Shown here: positions 56,407 to 64,000 of the stretch, in pieces
Position numbering within the stretch: the stretch's first letter is position 1
Layout: every line of letters begins with the position of its first letter
Origin: Cheiracanthium punctorium
Lineage: Eukaryota; Arthropoda; Arachnida; Araneae; Cheiracanthiidae
Reading direction: 5' to 3'
Assembly (NCBI GenBank): GCA_038373885.1
Contig: JAWZYV010013561.1
Coordinates: 45,277 to 109,276 of the forward strand
DNA: 64,000 nucleotides
The notes under the pieces: generated by a model
Database searches by the model: none
What the model was told of the DNA's origin: nothing
The model's input: only the letters and a program-made list of their open reading frames with translations
Position numbers and translations under genes: made by a program

Positions 56407-58803
56407 TGAGTAACATCAAAAGTAACGCAGTTAGAATATATTCTTCGTTCTCAAATGTGTAAGTATAAAAAATTTTATGCCGATCGGTCGAACGGTATAG
56501 AAGTTGATGCGTTGCAGCGCTATTTAGCCGTAAGTTACAGCAAATGGATAGTGAAAAATATTCTCCGTGTTCTAATATTCGCGTGTACCAAATTTCATCG
56601 AAATTGGTTGGACGATATTCGCATAGCAAACGGCTAAACGGAATAGAATTCGACGTTCTGCTGCGCCACCTAGTGAAAAGTTAGAGGAAAACGGATAGCA
56701 TAAAAACCTTCTCCATGATAAAAGACTTAGTTGAACCAAATTTCATGGTGTTCGGTGAAACGGTGCTGGAGTTTTTCAACCTCCTACACACATACCAACA
56801 TTCATTTTTATCTATAACCAGTCTTATTATACGTATATACCAGTCTCAAGTAAAATCCAGTTTCAAATCTAAGCCTCGCCAAAGTGCCAGCATACGCAAT
56901 TTTGCAAGAGTTTTTTCAGGGAATCATTCCAAGCATTGACTTAGCAGCAATGAATATGGGAAATGGTTCGACCGCCAGGCATTTATTTGAAAAGTGGAAT
57001 CCCTTAATACCGCCGCATTTTTTAAATTATCAACTATAACATGTTTTATTCATCGTTACCTCGATGTACTAAATGCAAAGATTTCAATTTTCTGAAATTT
57101 GACGGATTTCCCCCAAATTAAATCAATGTACTCAATTGGCGAGAATTCTGAAGCTACATCGCTTGAAATGCCCTAATAACTGCATTATTTCTGCACGGAT
57201 AGTTAAAATTTAATGCTGTATTCTAAGAAAACCTATACACTTGTTTTCAAAAATGCTATTCCCTTAAGCTCTCAGTAAATTGCGCCAAAAAGCCTAAAAC
57301 TGTGCAAACCGCTAGAACTCACTCTCTAAAAATCGGCCTATCAGCCATTTTTTTTTTCGCCAAACTAAAAAAAAATACATATTAGTCTCGGATATCTTCG
57401 ATCCTCATTGTTTTGCGTATAAAACATTTCATTCCTGCTCTCATTTCTTATGCGCACACGATATTATAATTTAAAAAATAACCTAAAAAAATAAACTAAA
57501 AAAATCATTATTATTCTTTTATTTTTACTTTAAGAATTTAAAACATTGTATTCGGCAAAATCGCCACACATGGCAACCAACATGCTTATTTCACACATTT
57601 TTTTACTACAGGGGTTAATATTACGTAAAGCTTTCTGCGTGGAGAACATAAAAAATCTTTTAAATTCCGGGAACGGAAATTAAGAGAACCATTCAGGAGG
57701 AAAACGTTTTTAAGTGGAGTTTCAAAGTTTTAAAGTGGACTATCATTTATTCTATATTATTTTAGATATCTGTGTAAAATTTCAGGCTGACAGGTCCATT
57801 TTTGTGGAACTGTATACTACCCAAATCAACAAATTGACAAACAGAATTTCATTTTTATTTATAAGATAACCTACGCTTGTTTTTAAAAATACCCTCTCAT
57901 TAAATTGCGCCAAGCGCTAGAATCATAGAAAATCTGACACACTTTCAGATTTTTAAATACGCACTAAAGTGCTATATATAAAAAGAGTTATAATCCATGG
58001 GTCTTCCCTATTTTCGTTCCTTCTTTCATTAAGTTGGAAAGTGTATCATTATTCATGAGTGTGATTAAACAAAATTAAAATTGATATTTCTAACATCCTT
58101 TTTTCTGGATGTAATACATTAGATGCAGAAAAGCTGCTCAGAAAAATGCACAATTCCAACTGAATGAAATTTTCAAAAACTTATACGCAGGTGTATTCAT
58201 AACCCAAATAGCAGACGATTAAATTACGATAAATAGCGCCAAGGCTAGAACTCACTTTCTCGGCATTTGAGCCATTTTATTTTTTCGCCAAACTAAAAAA
58301 TTTTAACATATTAGCCTCGGAAATCTTCAATTCTTATTGTTTTGCGTATAAAACATTTCATTCCTGCTCCGATTTCCCATGCACACGATATTATAATTAA
58401 AAAATATATAACCTTACGAATATAAACTAACAAAAAAAAAAAATCATTATTATTCTTTTATTTTTACTTTGAGAATTTAAAACATTTTATTCGGCAAAAT
58501 CGCCACACATGGCAACCACGATCCTTATTTCACACTTTTTTCACTACAGGGGTTACAATTACGGAAAGCTTTTTGCGTGGAGAACATAAAAAATCTCTTA
58601 AATTCCGGGAACGGGTGGACTTTCAAAGTTTTAAAGTGGACTATGATTTATTCCATATTATTTTACATATCTGTGCAAAATTTCAGGCTGATAGGTCCAT
58701 TTTTGTGGATTTGTATACAACTCAAATCCACAAACAAACAAACAAATAAACAAACAAACAAACAAACAAACAAACAAACAGAATTTCATTTTTATTTATA
58801 AGA

Positions 58804-59157
58804 TTAAAGATATTAAATATAATCTTTGCATTTGTACTATAATAAATGCACATATTGTAAACGAATAAGCTTATGATAAGTATGCGTAGTACTTCAAGGG
58901 AATTAATAATGTTTTTTAACGTTATGAAATAATAACAAGAAAGGTAAATCACGTAAAACGCCTCGATTTTAAAACACTTTCCAACACAACTGTATTTTCG
59001 CACCAAATTTGGCTATGTATTATCCTTAAATATGGCGAGATTTCGGAGCTAATCATTTTATAAATGCCGTATCATCACTAATGTAATTTTGTGAGATTCT
59101 GTGAAAGAACTTTAAAAGTTATTTTCATCGCTTAACTGAAGAGTAAACTCTTATAAA

Positions 59158-59195
<38 letters not shown>
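58804..59195. repeat. Repeat ending in an AT microsatellite, second copy
   Basis: TTAAAGATATTAAATATAAT to (AT)n, closely matching 35875-36271. Confidence 0.65.
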
Positions 59196-60589
59196 TTCAT
59201 GTTTTCAGTTTTTCAGTACCTTTTGTCATCATGTGCTACTACTAAATGTTTTACTAGGAATTCCATCATACGTAAGTTTAGCCAGGGCCGGCCACAGGGG
59301 GGATGCTGCGGATGCAAGGCACCTGGGCCCCGGTTTCAGAGGGGCCCCCAAATCCGTTCTATATTTTTTATTATGTCTCTCTCTCTTATCGTGAAAAATA
59401 TAAAAGATTTCTTTAAATTAAAGTAGACTGATAGTGTTGTGTGACTACTCTGCATCTTTCAGAGCCAAACATCATTTATAAAAGTGTCTTTCTACGAACA
59501 GTATTCTTTGACAGTACACCCCAGCTGTGATCAAATGTCACTTACCTTCGCACCTTTCACCGTGGAAAGAGCGAAAACATCAGTTAGAGAAAATACAATT
59601 ATCAGATCTGGACCATTGGTCATAACGACCGCTCATTAGCGAATTCTTTGAAAAGAGCCGAAACCCAAAGAACAGCGGAAGAGGCCTTTTTGTTGTCAAA
59701 ACCAAGGACTGATTGATTAATACCTGTGGAGGGCCCCCTCTAAACTAATATTGTTGATACGAAATACGTTTCACGCGTCTGGCATTAATTTGAAGATAAG
59801 AGTACACAAAGAATAAAAAATAACCTGCATTTGGGTACCTTTGCAAGCATGGGAACATTCCCCCCCCCCCATTTACAATTGTGCAAATTTTTTGGTCAAA
59901 TCCTATTTTGCAGTTACTCCTTCTCTCAAAGTTACTAACTGAAGTTGAGCCATTGGAAGTGTCTGCTTGTACTTTGTACGAGTCTATTAACTTTTGTGTA
60001 TATGTTATATATATATTGAAAGATTTTTCTTGAATTTTATGATTTTCACGGGCCTAAATTGTAGATTAAGCTTTACCAATTTTATCATCGCGTTTTCTAC
60101 ATTTGAAAAAAGGTAAGTAGTTATTTTGTTTATAATAGCGGAGATTGCAAATAATTAGATAATTTTCGTCAAAAAGTTTTAAATTGTGTTAAGTTTCGCA
60201 TTTATAAAAGTTTTAAATGCATTTTGATTGTTCCCGTAACTTATATTTATGCGATTTAATCCCTAAGCAATAAATGAGTATGTAGAGTAAGCGAAGTTCT
60301 GCAGTCACATGAAACAGCTATTCTGAAGTAGAAAAAGTCCTTTTAAATCTGTGTTTATTGAAAATAAGGAATATAAAACATTTCAAACACATTAATCGAT
60401 CTGAACCGAACCAACTGAAATTAATAATAGATTTCGAATGGATGTTGCTCTATTTTCTAATAAAACCCTTATACTTAAAGTAGCACTCATACTATATTTG
60501 AATATTTACAGTATAATAGCGGATAAAAGTATGCATAAAATTGGATGATTGAAATGTACGTCTCGTGCACATAACCAGAAAGAAAAAGA

Positions 60590-60731
60590 TAAATCGGGGC
60601 GGGCCCAAAAGGAGGCATTTCTAATTAAGATAGCATTTCTACGAAAAAGCTTGATTATTGACATCCAATTAAGAATGTGAATTTCGGAAGGGGCCGAGGC
60701 CTCCATCGCCTATTCTCTGGCTACGTCCCTG
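60590..60731. repeat. Right end of a CAGGGACGTAGCC-type repeat
   Basis: Reversed, this starts CAGGGACGTAGCCAGAGAAT, a common hAT-like MITE terminus, then 'ggcctcggccccttccg'. The left end was not identified. Confidence 0.4.
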
Positions 60732-61361
60732 ATATGTCTGTTCATCCACGATCCATTCTTAAACATTTCATCGCATCATTTCTTTTGTAAAGTAGTACTG
60801 ATTAGATTTTAAAATCTTAGAAAGTTTGAAACAATACTCCAAATTCATCTGAATCTCTAAATTAGAGAGCAAGATCATCAAAAATGTCACTTTCCAAAAA
60901 ATTTATTCACTAAATACAGTGAAAAGTTGCTAAATTTATCGACAAATCCCTTAAATTGGCAGCACTGACTAATGAAATGTCCTCTTATATTAAATTAATG
61001 GACTTAATGTGAAAAAAAAATATTCAAACATACATTTTGGTTAATTTAACTTAAGTATTAAATTATTGATTTTATTTAATTTGACCTAAGCTTTAAGTCA
61101 TCCCCCCCGCTTCTATTGTGGGCTTCTTTTACAAATTTTAAATAGGTAGTTGGTCAACAAAATATTTATTTTACTGTCTTCATTACTAACAAAACTACTC
61201 TGAAACAATTAATGTCACTTTCGGTGGTCGGTGGATCTCCAGAGTGAATAGATTCATATTTTCTCACATTTTTCAGCATTTGTAATACAGGTTAACTGAA
61301 ACGGGTGATAAACGGCCCCACAGGTTCAGCATACATATTCAATAGGGTTTAGACCTCCAAC

Positions 61362-61866
61362 CAGTGCCGGCTCAAGGTACCGGTAACTCGGCCAGCTGCC
61401 CGGGGCGCTAAATGTTTAGGGGCACCATGAAAACATAGTCTTAGGAGAGAGAACGGATTTTTTTTTCTTTTGAAGGTTTATCCAACGTCAGACTGTCCCA
61501 CTTGCCCATGGTCAGGTAAGCTCCCTATGTAGTTTCTTCCTATTCTTCTAGTCCCCATCGTCGTCTTTATTGACTTTGGAATGTTAAAAGATATATTCTA
61601 AGAAAGGATTATCTGAACTGGTGAGGTGGAAGTCAGTAGAAATTTTATAAATCACTAAAATATTCCTCGATATAACCAGGTTTTACTCGTTAAAAGTGAG
61701 TTATACTCCCATAAACTTAACATTGTACCAGCCAAGTATTTTCGATTTTCTCATTCAATCTGGATTCTTCTTAAATAAGGAGTCGTCATAAACGAGCTAG
61801 ATTTATTTAAAAAGGGCTCCAAAAATTAGCTTGTCCAGGGCGCCAGTTACCTTAGAGCCGGCCTTC
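61362..61866. mobile_element. hAT-type MITE nested in hAT element 2
   Basis: Ends CAGTGCCGGCTCAAGGTA and, reversed, GAAGGCCGGCTCTAAGGTA. Interior 'gccagctgcccggggcgc' near the left mirrors 'ccagggcgcc' at the right. The flanks do not show a clean duplication. Confidence 0.6.
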
Positions 61867-62042
61867 AACCCTAATTACCACGACCATTAAAGTGGTATTA
61901 GTGGTATTTCAGTTCATTCTTAATGTTTGCTTTATAAATGGGTCTATTAATTAATGAATTTTTAGCATCTCTTATGTTTGGGGCCCCCAAAAAATGTTTG
62001 CAACCGGGCCACTTCAAACAGAAGGCCGGTCCTGAGTTTAGC

Positions 62043-62510
62043 TATTTTATATTATATACTATTCTGTTTTATTATGCTGCAATTGCGCTAATCTTTCAGA
62101 ATATTTTTCTATCTCTACACTGTTCTATGCATAAATTCTAAAATATCGCCAATACTTTGGTAATATATTTTTCAAACTAATGCCTGCATGTCTTAAATCT
62201 AGCTGCTTTCGCGCGATTTTAGATCATGTGATTTATATCTTTCCTATTTATGCATATCAGTATTTTATTACATCTATTTAATGGCTTTTACGTATATGTA
62301 TTCCTTCCCCATATTTCCTATTTACTTTTTTTGCTTAATTTACTGTTTTGCACATTGTTTATTTAATGAATGATCTTTATTATCTATTATCGATACAGCT
62401 AAAACAAATTACTCCCCTAGATAGTGCTGCCATCTGTTATCATTATTAAGCATTTCTTTCTTGATCTTTAGTCTTTGGTTTTTTTTTTTGTTTTTTTTTG
62501 TTTTTTTACT
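62043..62510. other. AT-rich spacer
   Basis: T-runs near 62480-62510. No gene. Confidence 0.4.
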
Positions 62511-62901
62511 GCTAATTAGTAGGGATCGACCGATACCATATTTTCGCCGATGACCGATACCGATACTTTACCTAAAAATTCATTTTCAGAAATAGCCGAT
62601 ACCGATACTTTTAAGTTATGGTATCGGCCGAAACCGATACTTAACCGATACCGATACTTTACATAATTTAATGTCATTTAAACCTACATCTGTATTCTGG
62701 GCAGTTTTCGTAACGAGAGTGTAGTTCTCGTTAAAATGAATAACAGCATAATGAAATTTGAGCCCAGTAGAAAGCATTAAAAAGAAAAAGCAGTGGATAC
62801 ATTGAAGTGTGAATTTACAGTAGTTCAAGTCGTTCTTTTCTATTCAATCATGCCGACGAATGGCCGAACTTATAAAAAGCTGAGCACTGGGAAGTGTCTT
62901 A

Positions 62902-63407
62902 TGGCCTTATCACACGAAAGGGAAAATCCGAGCAACTTCGCGCTGGACCAACTTTTCCGACGGACTTGAAGGCGTGGTTATCTTTAAGGGTTGCTAAAGT
63001 AAACAAACTCTGTCCGACGCCAAATAGTCATCGCATCGCTGGTTTGGCGTGCAGGTTCTTATTTTACTTATCGTGCGTTGGTATATTTACATCGGATCGG
63101 CAGCATCGGATGGGCAGAAATCTCTAAATCCAAAGTCCACTTGAATGCGGCCATAATTTTATTTAAACGTGATTCTGACATCGAGCCAAGCTGCCAAGCT
63201 TCGAACATAGTCGCCATTGCTCAAAATTGCTTATGACGTTGCAGGAAGAAGTACTCTGATTGGCCGAAATTTCGTCCGACTCGGATTTTTTCCTTCGGAA
63301 TGGAAAAAGTTGGAGTTCGCGGTCGTCAAGGTAACGGCGGAGAAAATCGGCTGGAAACTTGATTTGTAAGGAAAGTTGGTCGGATTTTTCTCAGTGTGAT
63401 AGCCCTA
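62902..63407. mobile_element. PIF/Harbinger-type MITE, 506 bp
   Basis: Ends TGGCCTTATCACACGAAAGG and, reversed, TAGGGCTATCACACTGAG, with further similarity to about 35 bp (AAATCCGAGCAACTT / AAATCCGACCAACTT). TTA is duplicated at 62899-62901 and 63408-63410. The empty site gtcTTAgtgtg is present in hAT copy 1 near 5003-5014. The 3-bp TTA duplication points to Harbinger. The 77-codon frame across it is not a gene. Confidence 0.83.
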
Positions 63408-63410
63408 TTA

Positions 63411-63565
63411 GTGTGCAGGTTCGGAATTCTTTCTCCTCGCGTGGATGTCGAGTTTTGGGCGAGTTTCTCCAGATGTTACGTGAATATGCGTTAGACTCCC
63501 TTAAAAAGTCCTCCGCCCAAGCAGCCCTCCCCTATAGGTAGATGCCCCTCATTTAGGCTTGACAG
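63411..63565 (+). repeat. SINE-1 fragment inside hAT copy 2, tail variant A
   Basis: Same start as 5005-5125 ('ggttcggaattctttctcct') but with a longer tail ('gatgcccctcatttaggctt') matching the 13842 copy. Confidence 0.65.
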
Positions 63566-64000
63566 AACACAAACACGGGGGGGGGATAAAGGGATATATT
63601 AATAAGAGAATCCATTTCCTGTGCCGACTGGTGCAAATATTTAAATCAATTTTTCTCAACATGTATTTTGTCGCTTGTTTGTTGCTATGAGCCAGATAAA
63701 AGGTTTCCAAATTAGGCCCAAAACAGCGTCATGCTTGCTCTTACTATATGCGTCTTTGTTTTTGGTTCATGCCTCGATTTTGTGCTTACAAAAGTAAATA
63801 CATGAAATTTATTCAACTTCAAAGGTTGCAGGTTTTATTTAGATTTTCTTCAATTATAATTCTTTCACATATGAAAATATTTTTCAGATTTCTTAAACTG
63901 CATTAACTTGTGATAATGTATAAATTGTACAGTAATATGTAAGTACATATGTATTTACATATTGTTCATTAAATACGTATGTAAATTCTTCTCTTAAAAT
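63566..64000. other. End of window, no gene
   Basis: G-run at about 63577-63586, then AT-rich DNA presumably within hAT copy 2. No coding feature. Confidence 0.35.

Larger units (their letters stand above)
54546..58803 (-). mobile_element. Array of Helitron C copies joined end to end
   Basis: First unit 54546-55763, starting TTCCTATATCTATGAATAG and ending on the family 5' terminus (plus-strand TTTATAAGA). The next base begins CTAGCTGAAGTACCCG (55764), the 3' terminus of a second copy running to 57866 or 58803. Two further family 5' ends lie at 57866 and 58803. Body blocks repeat in order: 'ctaagcctcgccaaagtgcc', 'attctgaaatttggcgg'-like words, 'atcgccacacatggcaacc', 'gggaacgggtggactttc', 'ggctgataggtcc', then a run of CAAACAAACAAA and 'gaatttcatttttatttata'. 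All units share the minus orientation apart from the left edge of the first. Confidence 0.65.
59283..62034. mobile_element. hAT-type element 2, 2.75 kb
   Basis: Ends CAGGGCCGGCCACAG and, reversed, CAGGACCGGCCTTCTG. Exact 8-bp duplication agtttagc at 59275-59282 and 62035-62042. Subterminal 'gggccccggtttcagagggg' at the left is echoed by 'ggggcccccaaa' and 'accgggcc' at the right. No transposase was recognised, so it is non-autonomous or very decayed. A MITE is nested at about 61362-61866. Confidence 0.85.
62520..64000. mobile_element. hAT-family transposon, copy 2 (runs off the window)
   Basis: Starts TAGGGATCGACCGATACC and follows copy 1 (4625 onward) closely for about 380 bp, including the CCGATACCGATACTT subterminal repeats and 'gccgacgaatggccgaact'. 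A Harbinger-type MITE interrupts it at 62902-63407. The SINE-1 junction of copy 1 then resumes at 63411. The left flank ctaattag is the presumed 8-bp target. The right end lies beyond the window. Confidence 0.8.

Noticed and set aside
1..64000. A new defence, toxin or metabolic gene cluster
   Set aside because: No group of adjacent intact genes exists in the window; all protein fragments are transposon-derived except the single THAP exon.

Overview
This is a gene-poor, AT-rich eukaryotic window. It has no prokaryotic operons, ribosome binding sites or intact host protein-coding gene. Every recognisable protein fragment comes from a transposable element (Tc1, mariner, pogo/Tigger, hAT BED finger, Helitron-like), apart from one THAP-domain exon with both splice sites. 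Spliceosomal introns, tRNA-derived SINEs, DINE-1-like Helentron/Helitron repeats and this mix of Tc1/mariner, hAT, piggyBac and Harbinger MITEs fit an arthropod. A chelicerate is a guess; the sequence alone does not settle the species.

Layout. 0-4.6 kb: a dead mariner/Tc3-like transposase, then an old DINE-like repeat split by a small Helitron (2627-3456). 4.6-7.3 kb: a 2.7 kb hAT element with exact 8-bp target duplications, carrying a BED-finger exon and nested SINE and Tigger insertions. 7.8-13 kb: a promoter-like segment with a TATA box, two piggyBac-type MITEs, hAT MITEs and a Helitron (10838-12092). 13-20 kb: SINEs, hAT MITEs, DINE-like repeats and an unannotated AT-rich stretch. 20.5-24.3 kb: a Tigger element with a transposase fragment and a nested MITE, a mariner element with a decayed N-terminal transposase, and more MITEs. 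27-41.3 kb: a direct segmental duplication (27513-34261 and 37894-41297). Its two copies differ by clean transposon insertions, so each copy gives the empty site for insertions in the other. 34.3-37.4 kb, between the copies: a satellite-bearing Helitron and a candidate solo LTR. 41.3-42.2 and 54.5-58.8 kb: Helitron copies carrying arrays of a motif matching the CTCF consensus. 43.9-44.5 kb: a Tc1 MITE and the THAP exon. 46-51 kb: DINE-like repeats and a decayed Helitron-like coding region. 59.3-62.0 kb: a second hAT element. 62.5 kb to the end: a second copy of the first hAT family, broken by a Harbinger-type MITE.

Nothing here forms a pathway. The interest lies in the insertion history: at least seven insertions have their pre-insertion site elsewhere in the same window. 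No clearly new biochemical system was found. The strongest candidates for follow-up are the Helitron family with CTCF-like repeats and its recurrent use of one target position, the piggyBac MITE with a long unstable internal palindrome, and the orphan THAP exon.
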